DNA from: Acinetobacter rudis
GTDB taxonomy: Bacteria > Pseudomonadota > Gammaproteobacteria > Pseudomonadales > Moraxellaceae
Direction of reading: 5' to 3'
DNA length: 47,954 nt
Assembly (NCBI RefSeq): GCF_000829675.1
Contig: NZ_BBRX01000009.1
Coordinates: 1 to 47,954 of the forward strand
The notes under the pieces are model-generated. The model saw only the letters and a list, made by a program, of their open reading frames with translations, searched no databases and was not told the origin of the DNA. Numbering within the stretch: the stretch's first letter is position 1; each line of letters opens with the position of its first letter. Positions 1 through 7,034 of this stretch are shown here, piece by piece. The position numbers and the translations under genes are program-made.

Positions 1-47
1 CAACAAACCCCACTAAATCCTAAGCTTAAATGAGCTTGGGATTTTTT
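1..47 (+). promoter_or_regulatory. Hairpin leader directly upstream of the holin gene
   Basis: Bases 15-26 and 33-44 form a 12-bp stem (one G-U pair) with the loop TAAATG. It is followed by a U-tract at 42-47 and then immediately by the ATG at 48. The stem also contains the only plausible ribosome-binding bases (GGGA, 38-41). The element could therefore act as an intrinsic terminator or attenuator, and folding would hide the ribosome site. A closely similar leader lies before the small terminase gene at 44287-44341. The true 5' end lies outside the window. Confidence 0.6.
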
Positions 48-326
48 ATGGGACAAAATAAAGTGTCTGAGAATAAAAATGCTCTGTTTGAGATGGCAAC
101 AACGTCATCACCATCAGTTGCAACACAAACAACATACTGGTCCACAGTTGGTGGCCTAGCGGGCTACCTCGCTCAAGTCGATGTTATCGCATGGTTTGGT
201 ATTGGTATCGCGCTATTTACGGCAGCAATCAACTGGCATTACAAGCGTCAAGAAAACAAACGTGCTAACCAGATCCACCAACTAAAGCTTAAAGAATTAG
301 AGGGGCAGTGCAATGTCAAAGACTAA
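48..326 (+). CDS. Putative phage holin (class II-like)
   Basis: This 92-residue protein has a hydrophilic N-terminus, then hydrophobic stretches around GGLAGYLAQV and VIAWFGIGIALFTAAI, and a highly charged C-terminal tail rich in K, R and E. That is the layout of small class II-like holins, which open the inner membrane at the time of lysis. The start at ATG 48 is preferred over the in-frame ATG at 30, because the latter sits in the loop of the leader hairpin while GGGA lies 6 bases before ATG 48. The gene overlaps the endolysin gene by 14 bases, as expected in a lysis cassette. The sequence alone cannot exclude that it is an unrelated small membrane protein, but position strongly favours holin. 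Confidence 0.7.
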   Translation: MGQNKVSENKNALFEMATTSSPSVATQTTYWSTVGGLAGYLAQVDVIAWFGIGIALFTAAINWHYKRQENKRANQIHQLKLKELEGQCNVKD

Positions 327-819
327 ATATGCCGTTACCTTGGCCACTGCTATTTCTGCTGCAGGTGTTCTATTTACATCGAACTACGAGGGCTTTAGCT
401 CTAAGCCTTATTACGACTCTGGAAAGGTGGCAACAATCGGTTATGGATCTACAGTGCATCCAAATGGCCAAAAGGTAAAAATCACGGATAAACCGATCGA
501 TAAAAAGACCAGTATGGAATATCTGCAGATCCACATGACCAAAGATGCACAACGATTTAATAAATCGTTGCAAGGCGTAAAGTTATCCCAAGCTGAATAT
601 GATCTGTATATGGATTTCACCTATCAATTTGGTACTGGAGCTTGGTCTGGATCTTCAATGCTTCGTAACTTGAAGTCTGGCCAACACGCTCGAGCATGCA
701 AGTCATTGCTCAAGTGGAAGTACGTCAGCAAGAAAGACTGCAGTATTCGTTCAAGCAATTGCTATGGCGTTTGGACTCGTCAGCAAGCACGTTATGAAAA
801 GTGCATGGGGGAGAACTAA
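313..819 (+). CDS. SAR endolysin, glycoside hydrolase family 24 lysozyme
   Basis: This 168-residue phage lysozyme cleaves peptidoglycan glycan strands during lysis. The catalytic triad of the T4/P22/P21 lysozyme family can be read as E26 (NYEGF), D35 (YYDSG) and T41 (ATIGYG). Residues 6-21 are hydrophobic but rich in Ala, Thr and Ser, and no signal-peptidase site is evident. This is the pattern of a signal-arrest-release endolysin, which is exported by the host Sec system and activated when the holin depolarises the membrane. There are several Cys residues in the C-terminal half (RACKS, KKDCS, SNCYG, EKCMG). The gene overlaps the holin upstream, and its stop codon overlaps the start of Rz (TAATG). 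The family assignment is firm; the SAR mechanism is inferred from the N-terminus. Confidence 0.9.
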   Translation: MSKTKYAVTLATAISAAGVLFTSNYEGFSSKPYYDSGKVATIGYGSTVHPNGQKVKITDKPIDKKTSMEYLQIHMTKDAQRFNKSLQGVKLSQAEYDLYMDFTYQFGTGAWSGSSMLRNLKSGQHARACKSLLKWKYVSKKDCSIRSSNCYGVWTRQQARYEKCMGEN

Positions 820-1328
820 TGCAGATCCTCGCATTTATTTTAAATAACAAACGTTGGACCATGATTATTATTTTGTTGCTGTATACAGTTTGGCAAACCG
901 CCCAATTAAACAGCTTAGCTGGTGATATTAAAAAGCTAAAAGTTGAATGCCAAGACAAAGTAAAAACCGAAGTGACCAAAGCAGTAAAACCATATGAGCA
1001 AGCCATAGCTAAAGCACAAGCCGAAGCCTTGGCCAAGCAAAAAACATATCAATCCAATCTATTAAAGGCAGAACAAAATGCTAATCAAAAAATCAAAGCT
1101 GCTAACGATGATGCTCTTGCTGCCGATCGTGCAGCTAACAGCCTGTCAAAGCAACTCAGTGAAGCAAAGCGCAGTTTGTCCAACGCTTCCCGAGAAACCA
1201 TTATTAAGTACATCATCATCCAGTCAGACGTATTCGAGCAGTGCACAGCAGAATATACAAAAATGGCAAGAAGCTGTGATGCAGAGCGAATTGATAAAGA
1301 GAAATTGATAGACGCTTGGCCCGAATAG
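819..1328 (+). CDS. Rz-like inner-membrane spanin (i-spanin)
   Basis: A single N-terminal membrane segment (TMIIILLLYTVW) is followed by a long Ala/Lys/Glu/Gln-rich helical region typical of the periplasmic coiled coil of Rz. The protein would be anchored in the inner membrane and pair with the outer-membrane Rz1 lipoprotein, encoded inside this gene in another frame, to fuse the envelopes in the last step of lysis. The ATG at 819 overlaps the endolysin stop (TAATG) and is preceded by GGGGGAGAA. An in-frame GTG at 801 would add six residues but is less well placed. Downstream there is no further phage gene before the host region, so this is the last gene of the left prophage remnant. Confidence 0.8.
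   Translation: MQILAFILNNKRWTMIIILLLYTVWQTAQLNSLAGDIKKLKVECQDKVKTEVTKAVKPYEQAIAKAQAEALAKQKTYQSNLLKAEQNANQKIKAANDDALAADRAANSLSKQLSEAKRSLSNASRETIIKYIIIQSDVFEQCTAEYTKMARSCDAERIDKEKLIDAWPE
1078..1308 (+). CDS. Rz1-like outer-membrane spanin lipoprotein, nested in Rz
   Basis: This 76-residue ORF lies entirely inside the Rz gene in the +1 frame. It begins with a basic N-terminus (KKSK), a hydrophobic segment and a lipobox (LTAC, Cys 23), so the mature protein would be a small outer-membrane lipoprotein. The mature part is rich in Ser, Gln and Pro, as in Rz1 proteins. Embedded overlap of Rz1 in Rz is the classical lambda-type arrangement, and this is why the ORF is treated as real rather than a frame shadow. 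No strong ribosome site is seen before the ATG, and translation may depend on passage of ribosomes through Rz. Confidence 0.8.
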   Translation: MLIKKSKLLTMMLLLPIVQLTACQSNSVKQSAVCPTLPEKPLLSTSSSSQTYSSSAQQNIQKWQEAVMQSELIKRN

Positions 1329-1519
1329 GCATGATATTATTGGCTTAATTACATGGTGTTAACCTGTGGATAACTATGTGTTTACGCCTGATTTACGCCA
1401 ATAAAATATAAGTTATTGATTTTGAAAATAATTAAGTACCTAAATTAGGCGCTTTTTATTTGTTTTATTGCCACCTGTAATTAAGTTTCGTTTTAACTGT
1501 CCATAAGGTTTTAAAAGAT
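1329..1519. other. Prophage/host junction region with DnaA-box match and paired repeats
   Basis: No gene is evident between the spanin gene and the host AraC-type gene. The stretch contains a perfect DnaA-box match (TGTGGATAA, 1365-1373, the complement of TTATCCACA). It also contains the octamer TTTACGCC twice, at 1381-1388 and 1392-1399, one helical turn (11 bp) apart. The phage-host boundary must lie here. I could not find a matching attachment core near the other prophage end at about 36310-36400. Confidence 0.35.
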
Positions 1520-2326
1520 TTAAATGAGTTCGGAAGTTGTCAGTCCAAACTTTTTTTTAAATACATAATAGAAATGTGATAAGTTTTCAAAACCCAAATC
1601 AAGGTAGAAATCTACAGGTTTTTCTTGATTATACTTGATACGATACATTGCTTCTTCAAGCCGCTTATCTCTTAACCATTTTCTGGGAGAGGTGTGAAAT
1701 ATTTTTGAAAAATCACGCTTAAAACCTGAAATGCTTCTGCCTGTTAATTGTGCAAATGTTGTTATAGGTACGTTGAACATATAATTTTGATTCATAAATT
1801 CTTCAAGATCAATTTTATAGGGTTCAGAAAAGTCAAATAGAATATATTTAAAATCTGGATTGGATTGAAGTAAAAGCTCAATTGCTTCCCTAATTTTTAA
1901 TGCTGCCAATTTAGGTGTAGCTTGTTTGGTTTTATGAATATATGGACTGAGTGACAGAAAGTATGTGTTCAAAAAATCATTTGCTTCAACAATCATTATC
2001 GGTTCAATATCATATTGGTCATCGATGATGATTTTATTCTCGAAGGCATATTGATAAAGTTCATCATGATCTAGCGTGATGGAAATAAACTCATATTTTC
2101 CAGATAAGGAAGGATATTTAATTGTTCGTATGAGCTGATTTTTTTTTACCAAGATAATGGTATTTTCTTTGATGACAATTTTCTGATCTGCGTGGAAAGC
2201 ATGGGTTTCACCTGAGACTTGAAACCCAAGAAAATATTCTGATATAAAATCCTCAAATCCTCTATATTGCTTAAAGGCACAGGAATACACTAATTTATCA
2301 AATATAATTTCTGTTTTTGCTTCCAT
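1520..2326 (-). CDS. AraC-family transcriptional regulator
   Basis: This protein is about 268 residues from ATG 2326; the longer reading starts with a TTG at 2335. Its C-terminal ~100 residues carry the two helix-turn-helix motifs of AraC regulators. The first is around ITTFAQLTGRSISGFKRDF and is followed by the typical phrase TSPRKWLRDKRLEEA. The second ends in FENLSHFYYVFKKKFG. The N-terminal region is a cupin-like ligand-binding part with no named relative that I recognise. It is the last gene of a minus-strand group after an SDR and a DUF336 protein, with only about 13 bases between the DUF336 stop and the start. It therefore probably regulates that group. The ligand is unknown. Confidence 0.85.
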   Translation of the reverse strand: MEAKTEIIFDKLVYSCAFKQYRGFEDFISEYFLGFQVSGETHAFHADQKIVIKENTIILVKKNQLIRTIKYPSLSGKYEFISITLDHDELYQYAFENKIIIDDQYDIEPIMIVEANDFLNTYFLSLSPYIHKTKQATPKLAALKIREAIELLLQSNPDFKYILFDFSEPYKIDLEEFMNQNYMFNVPITTFAQLTGRSISGFKRDFSKIFHTSPRKWLRDKRLEEAMYRIKYNQEKPVDFYLDLGFENLSHFYYVFKKKFGLTTSELI

Positions 2327-2339
2327 CTTCTTCAATGCT

Positions 2340-2753
2340 TTAAATTAATGAAAAAACTTTTGCACCCGTAGCTGCAATTTCCTTATCCTGTTCAGGGGTT
2401 CCACCTGATGAACCAATCGCACCAATAATTTTCCCTTGTTTATCTTTTATAACAACGCCACCTGCTACGGTTAAAAGCCCGCCATTGCTGTTCAGCATAC
2501 CATAGCTATTCATTTCTGCACTATTCATAATATTTCCCATGATATCGCTATCTAAACCGAACATCATTGCAGTTTTAGCTTTTTTAATTGCAAAATCTAC
2601 TACACCGTACACACTATCGAGTCGTGCCAGTGATAATAAATGTCCACCTGTATCAACCACAGCAATGGTCACAGCAACATTGAGTTGATTTGCTTTTGCT
2701 ATAGCAGTATTTAAAACATTTGAAGCATCATCATAGGTCATCGTTATTCTCAT
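2340..2753 (-). CDS. GlcG/HbpS-like DUF336 protein
   Basis: About 137 residues from ATG 2753 (TTG 2765 is the longest reading). The sequence has the hallmarks of the GlcG/HbpS (DUF336) family. These are an N-terminal helix (DDASNVLNTAIAKA), a central strand with VVDTGGHLLSLARLD, a helix KKAKTAMMF, and a C-terminal GGVVIKDKQGKIIGAIGSSGG with PEQDKEIA. Members bind haem or small ligands, or occur as accessory proteins in catabolic operons. It lies between an SDR gene upstream and an AraC regulator downstream on the same strand, which suggests an accessory role in a small oxidation or detoxification operon. The substrate cannot be told. Confidence 0.8.
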   Translation of the reverse strand: MRITMTYDDASNVLNTAIAKANQLNVAVTIAVVDTGGHLLSLARLDSVYGVVDFAIKKAKTAMMFGLDSDIMGNIMNSAEMNSYGMLNSNGGLLTVAGGVVIKDKQGKIIGAIGSSGGTPEQDKEIAATGAKVFSLI

Positions 2754-2806
2754 TGAATTGATCAAAAAAATACACTGATTATGGTTTTTTGCTTAGATTG
2801 AATAAC

Positions 2807-3598
2807 TTAACTTTTAGCTATCCATGCATCTGCTTGTAATTGTTTCACAAAATCTTCAGTTTCTTTAGGATGCACATTTCTGAAATAACACTGATCATCC
2901 AATGCAACATGAATAATGGTGTCTGCCATTGACTGCGGATCCAATTGATCATGAAGTGATTCAGCTATGTCATCAAAAACTGCAGCTGGGGTAAAGTTTT
3001 TTTCAGGGTTATACCAACGAAAAATTGAATCCACACCACGATCATTAAATCCTGTACCAAATACCCCTGGATTACAGGTTGCAATTTTAATATTGAACGG
3101 AGCAAGCTCTGTTTTTAATCCTTCAGCAATAGACTCCATCGCATGCTTAGATGCACAATATGCTGCAACATAAGGCACAGTCCAAAGTCCTCCCATTGAA
3201 GTTGTAAAAACAATTTTTGCTGGTTTACTTTGTTCAATCCATTTTTTGATAAAGCCCTGTGAAAGTTTAAGACCACCAAAAACATTCACCTCAAACATAG
3301 AGCGAATCAAATCCAAGGGTTGCTCAGCAATTGGTCCACCTTCCATAATTCCCGCATTACTTATTAGGATATCGATTTCATATTTCTCTACGATATATTC
3401 AATATCACGAGCATCTGTAATATCTAATTTATCAACGACAAGCTCAAGACCTAATTCCTTGGACTCTCGGATGAGATCACTCATTTGAGGGTATACTTCT
3501 GTCGTTGCAATAACATTGTATCCTTTTCTGGCCAAGTCAAAAGCAGCAATTTTTCCAAAGCCACTTGCAGCACCAGTAATTAAAATAGTTTTACTCAT
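2807..3598 (-). CDS. Short-chain dehydrogenase/reductase (SDR)
   Basis: A classical-type SDR of 263 residues. The nucleotide-binding motif TGAASGFGK is near the N-terminus, the NAG motif appears as ISNAGIMEGG, the active-site serine region is TTSMGG, and the catalytic Tyr/Lys pair lies in YCASKHA. These enzymes oxidise or reduce alcohols, ketones or aldehydes with NAD(P). It is the first gene of the minus-strand SDR-DUF336-AraC group. About 460 bases of gene-free DNA lie upstream, which should hold its promoter. The C-terminus (PKETEDFVKQLQADAWI) resembles SDRs found in Acinetobacter and Burkholderia accessory operons. The substrate is unknown. Confidence 0.85.
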   Translation of the reverse strand: MSKTILITGAASGFGKIAAFDLARKGYNVIATTEVYPQMSDLIRESKELGLELVVDKLDITDARDIEYIVEKYEIDILISNAGIMEGGPIAEQPLDLIRSMFEVNVFGGLKLSQGFIKKWIEQSKPAKIVFTTSMGGLWTVPYVAAYCASKHAMESIAEGLKTELAPFNIKIATCNPGVFGTGFNDRGVDSIFRWYNPEKNFTPAAVFDDIAESLHDQLDPQSMADTIIHVALDDQCYFRNVHPKETEDFVKQLQADAWIAKS

Positions 3599-4062
3599 TC
3601 TCTAAATTCCCTAATGCACATTGCGGCATGGTTGAATATTGATTTAGAGTATCGCATGTTGAATTGACGATCTTATTTTCAAAAAGCCCAAATATGTATT
3701 GCTAAAAAGCTCAGTAGACAGGTAAGTACTTGTTATGCTCGGATATACAATGATTTCATCTTTTTTTAATGAGGCGAGATGTATTGCTGATGTAATATGA
3801 TGAGCTAATCCCTAATCAGAATAAATATTTAAACTTATTTTGGTTTTAACTAATATATTTAATGAAACAATAAATAGTGAAGCATAAGGAGTGTTGTTAA
3901 AATTTAAACAATGCTTTAAAAGCAATCACGATGAATAGATTAAAAAAATATTCGAGGTGATTTTCCTTATAAAGAATGAATATTTGGGGCAAGCTCAATC
4001 TATAACAACTATGGATTGTTGAGCAATATTTGCTTTAGAGTCTAGAGTTAAGATCGTCTTAT
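3599..4062. other. Gene-free stretch upstream of the SDR operon
   Basis: 464 AT-rich bases lie between two minus-strand genes and contain no credible ORF. The part nearest 3598 must carry the promoter of the SDR-DUF336-AraC group, but I cannot pick out a convincing -35/-10 pair. An imperfect inverted repeat (GCTCAATC at 3993-4000 against GATTGTTGAGC at 4014-4024) lies just past the stop of the LysR gene. It may be a weak terminator, though it lacks a good U-tract. Confidence 0.4.
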
Positions 4063-4980
4063 CTATTGCCAGTTTAAATCTTTAATTTGATTGATTAGCC
4101 AAGTCTGAGCGGGGTTCAATTCGTCTTGTTTTACTGAAAATATATTAACTTGATATTCTGGAACACGAAAAGGTAATTCAAAAAATTCTATAGAATAAAA
4201 GTCTTGAAGTACAATTGCTGCTTTGTACGGTAATGTGATAATTAGATCTGAGCCTTCTATTAGGTAAGGGCTACTCATGATGTTAGGTAGTTCAACGACT
4301 ATATTTCTTTTTAGTCCAATTTTCTTTAAGGATTGATCAATAATTCCATTGTGTTCATGCCATGCATTAATACGTATATGATTCGCTTGGATATATTCTT
4401 CCAAATTAATAGATTGATATTTGCCTTTAGGCGCAACTACAACATACTTATCTTTAAAGCACTTAAATGACTCTAAATCCTTGGGCAGCTCTTCGACTTG
4501 TTCTGAATAACCAATAGTAAAATCAATTTTTCCCAACTGCATATTTTTAAAAGAATTTTCTCTACTTTCATGAATAATCTTCAGGCTAATATTGGGTGCT
4601 AATGTTCTACATCTTTTAATCAGTGAGGGTAGAATACTAAAAATGGTATATTCTGTTGCTGCGATAGAAAATTTATAACTGCTTTTCTTATAATCGAATT
4701 CCTCATTGTTAAATAATTGAGTTGATAGTATTTCAAGGCTATCAAAAATTGCTGGAGCTATTTTTTCAGCTATTTTTGTTGGTTTCATTTCACCATCAAC
4801 TCTTACAAAAAGAGGATCTTGTAATGCGGATCGGAGTCTATTTAGAGCATGGCTAAATGCTGATGGGCTGATAAATAAGGACTCTGCAGCATGACTGACA
4901 TTTCGGTGTTTATACAAAGCACTAAATACGATGAGCAGATTAAGATCAAAGTTATTTGGAATGAAATGCATAATATTCAT
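4063..4980 (-). CDS. LysR-family transcriptional regulator
   Basis: A 305-residue LysR regulator. The N-terminal winged helix-turn-helix is clear: DLNLLIVFSALYKHRNVSHA, then SPSAFSHALNRLR and LFVRVDG. The effector-binding domain runs from about residue 95 to the end. The N-terminal style (FDLNLLIVF, DPLFVR) belongs to the NahR/NodD/LeuO-like branch. It is on the same strand as the SDR group but separated from it by a long gap, and is divergent from the acetyltransferase at 5070 across 89 bases. LysR regulators often act on a divergent neighbour, so that acetyltransferase is the first candidate target. No further regulatory evidence is visible. Confidence 0.85.
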   Translation of the reverse strand: MNIMHFIPNNFDLNLLIVFSALYKHRNVSHAAESLFISPSAFSHALNRLRSALQDPLFVRVDGEMKPTKIAEKIAPAIFDSLEILSTQLFNNEEFDYKKSSYKFSIAATEYTIFSILPSLIKRCRTLAPNISLKIIHESRENSFKNMQLGKIDFTIGYSEQVEELPKDLESFKCFKDKYVVVAPKGKYQSINLEEYIQANHIRINAWHEHNGIIDQSLKKIGLKRNIVVELPNIMSSPYLIEGSDLIITLPYKAAIVLQDFYSIEFFELPFRVPEYQVNIFSVKQDELNPAQTWLINQIKDLNWQ

Positions 4981-5069
4981 TTTTTAAAACAATAAATTGC
5001 ATCTTACACACTCTAAAAGTATTTTAAAATATCAAGATTTCTTCTTTTACAATGAGTAAGGTGCTTTAA

Positions 5070-5564
5070 ATGAATCTTTCAACCCGTCAAGTTACACCAA
5101 GTGATATTGATCGCTGCTTTGAAATAGAGTCTTCAGCTTATCCGCTAGAGGAGGCTGCTACTCGTGAAAAAATTAAAGTACGGGCAGAGCAATATCCAGA
5201 AGGGTTCATTGTTTTAGAATCGGATCACAACATCATAGGTTTCATTAATAGTGGATGTACAGATGAGGTTGTGATGTCTGATGAAAACTTTAAAGAGCTA
5301 ATAGGTCATTCGTCTACTGCTGCGAATGTTGTAATTATGTCTGTGGTAATTGATCCCGTGTTTCAGGGACTTGGTTATTCTTCTCAATTGATGAATGCGT
5401 TTATAAAATCAGTAGTCGATTTAGAAAAGAGAGCAATACACTTAATGTGTAAGGATCAATACGTTAAGCTATATGAAAAGTTTGGCTTTAAATATAGTAA
5501 AGTTTCTGAATCAAGTCATGGTGGCGAAAAGTGGCATGAAATGCTTCTAGAAATTTTGAAATAG
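5070..5564 (+). CDS. GNAT-family N-acetyltransferase (AANAT-like)
   Basis: 164 residues with the GNAT fold. An N-terminal RQVTPSDIDRCFEIE is followed by a central strand, and then the acetyl-CoA-binding motif A in MSVVIDPVFQGLGYSSQLMN (QGLGYS is the pyrophosphate loop). The C-terminal LYEKFGFKY is the usual motif B end. The early helix ESSAYPLEEAA resembles arylalkylamine N-acetyltransferase-like members. The gene stands alone, divergent from a LysR regulator. The acceptor substrate is not deducible. Confidence 0.8.
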   Translation: MNLSTRQVTPSDIDRCFEIESSAYPLEEAATREKIKVRAEQYPEGFIVLESDHNIIGFINSGCTDEVVMSDENFKELIGHSSTAANVVIMSVVIDPVFQGLGYSSQLMNAFIKSVVDLEKRAIHLMCKDQYVKLYEKFGFKYSKVSESSHGGEKWHEMLLEILK

Positions 5565-5795
5565 TTTCAGAAAAACGATATTAGATTTCTCCTATTTATT
5601 TGCAAAAAAATGCAGCAAAAACTGTCGATGGATAAACTTCAATAGCTTCTTGTGATTTACTTATTGCTGTTTTAGTTTTTAGTATTCATACGAGATAGGG
5701 CAAGATCATCTGCTAAGACAACAGAGATCTTGTCTATACCAGATATAGTGTATAAACATTTATACCCTGGTGAAATAAAGTGAAGTGAATGTCGA

Positions 5796-6539
5796 TTATT
5801 GTGCTGTATAACCACCATCGACCAATACAGCTGTGCCATTCACAAATGAGGCTTCATCACTGGCAAGGAAAAGCACTACATTGGCCACTTCTTCTGGTCG
5901 ACCGAGGCGACCAATTGGATGAAGCTTTGCAAGATTTTCTTTTTGTCGAACATCGGCTGCACTTAATAACGGTGTATCAATATAGCCTGGGCAGACAGCA
6001 TTAATACGAATTCCTCTACTGGCATAATCAATCGCTAGTGTTTGGGTTAAAAGTTTTACTCCACCTTTTGCGGCTGCATAAGCTGTTACGCCTTTTTTAC
6101 CCACCCAACTATGTATAGAGCCACAGTTCACAATGATACCTGTTTGTTCTTGAGCTAACCAATATTCAATTGCAGCTTTATTGAGTAAGTAGACAGAGGT
6201 TAAATTAATATCGATGGTTTTTTGCCAACGGTCTAAGGGGAGTTGGTCAATTGGCCCGTCAGCAGCAATTCCGGCATTTGCATATACAATATCTAAAGCA
6301 GCAAAGGTTTTTATTGTGTATTGGATTAAATCATTATTTTCTTGTTCATTACGCACATCAATTTTAAAAAATGTCGTGATATAACCTTGCTGATTGAGAT
6401 CATCACTGAGGATTTGACCTTGTTCATTTAAATCAGCGATAACTACTTTAGCGCCTTTTGAACAAAAAGCACGGACTGTAGCTAAACCAATGCCACTTGC
6501 ACCTCCAGTGACAATCACAACTTTATTATTAAAATTCAT
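5796..6539 (-). CDS. SDR oxidoreductase, FabG-like
   Basis: A 247-residue classical SDR. It shows TGGASGIG at the cofactor site, the acidic residue in VVIADLNEQG (D after the second strand, favouring NAD(H)), NAG in YANAGIAADG, the catalytic Ser in NCGSIHSW, and YAAAKGG for Tyr/Lys. The C-terminal GRPEEVANVVLFLASDEASF and VDGGYTAQ are typical of 3-oxoacyl-ACP reductase-like and sugar or secondary-alcohol dehydrogenases. It appears monocistronic on the minus strand. A short inverted repeat (GTATAAA/TTTATAC, 5750-5765) lies just beyond its stop codon. The substrate is unknown. Confidence 0.85.
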   Translation of the reverse strand: MNFNNKVVIVTGGASGIGLATVRAFCSKGAKVVIADLNEQGQILSDDLNQQGYITTFFKIDVRNEQENNDLIQYTIKTFAALDIVYANAGIAADGPIDQLPLDRWQKTIDINLTSVYLLNKAAIEYWLAQEQTGIIVNCGSIHSWVGKKGVTAYAAAKGGVKLLTQTLAIDYASRGIRINAVCPGYIDTPLLSAADVRQKENLAKLHPIGRLGRPEEVANVVLFLASDEASFVNGTAVLVDGGYTAQ

Positions 6540-6726
6540 AGCGTTTTTACTCTTATATTTTAGATGATTGCTTTGATCATAACCTAGCTTAGCATTGAGT
6601 CAAATCAAAACATGTCAATCTAATGAGTTCGAAGGTGCTTTGCCTTTATTTTTTAGGCTTACAGCGAGTCACAATCCATGAAATTTCATCAATAGAGAAA
6701 ATGGTACTTCGACATCATTCATTAGC

Positions 6727-6937
6727 ATGATTTTGATTTCAGTTGTGCTTACCGCGTGTAGTTCCGCAGCAATAAATCAAACAACCGATATTTTTCAATA
6801 TTATTGCTGGGAAATCTTCTGGCTATAGACATACACAGGGATAGCGTCAGCCACAAGTGAGTGCAGCACAAGAACGCCATGCCAATATTGAGGCATATTG
6901 CAAGGCGACAATAGGGCATCGTAAAGAGCTGGAATAG
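6727..6937 (+). pseudogene. Remnant of a small lipoprotein-like gene
   Basis: Within the 495-base gap between two minus-strand genes, bases 6727-6828 encode a 33-residue peptide with a hydrophobic start and a lipobox (SVVLTAC, then SSAA). In another frame, bases 6845-6937 encode a hydrophilic segment (PQVSAAQERHANIEAYCKA) ending in a stop. The two pieces look like one decayed lipoprotein-like gene broken by at least one frameshift and a stop. This is read by eye only and could be chance. The rest of the gap holds the terminator at 6971-7010 and nothing else I can support. Confidence 0.35.
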
Positions 6938-6970
6938 TTCAGGCTGTGGGGAGCATCGTTAAAATAGATT

Positions 6971-7010
6971 AAAAAAGAGACCAAGTTGAGTAAGTTAGGG
7001 TCTCTTTTTT
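6971..7010 (-). terminator. Terminator of the acyl-CoA dehydrogenase pair
   Basis: A 12-bp inverted repeat pairs 6971-6982 (A-run then GAGACC) with 6999-7010 (GGTCTC then a T-run) across a 16-base loop. Flanking A and T runs make it usable in both directions. It lies just beyond the stop of the minus-strand acyl-CoA dehydrogenase at 7035. Confidence 0.75.
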
Positions 7011-7034
7011 AATCAATATCTTAGTGGTTTTTGC

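Noticed and set aside
725..1036. Minus-strand ORF across the endolysin/Rz genes (also 370-573 minus)
   Set aside because: Shadows of well-supported lysis genes; no ribosome site and no family features.
2967..3488. Plus-strand ORFs inside the SDR gene
   Set aside because: Frame shadows of a clear SDR with all motifs on the minus strand.
5750..5765. GTATAAA/TTTATAC inverted repeat as a terminator of the SDR at 5796
   Set aside because: Weak AT-only stem without a U-tract; cannot be told from chance.
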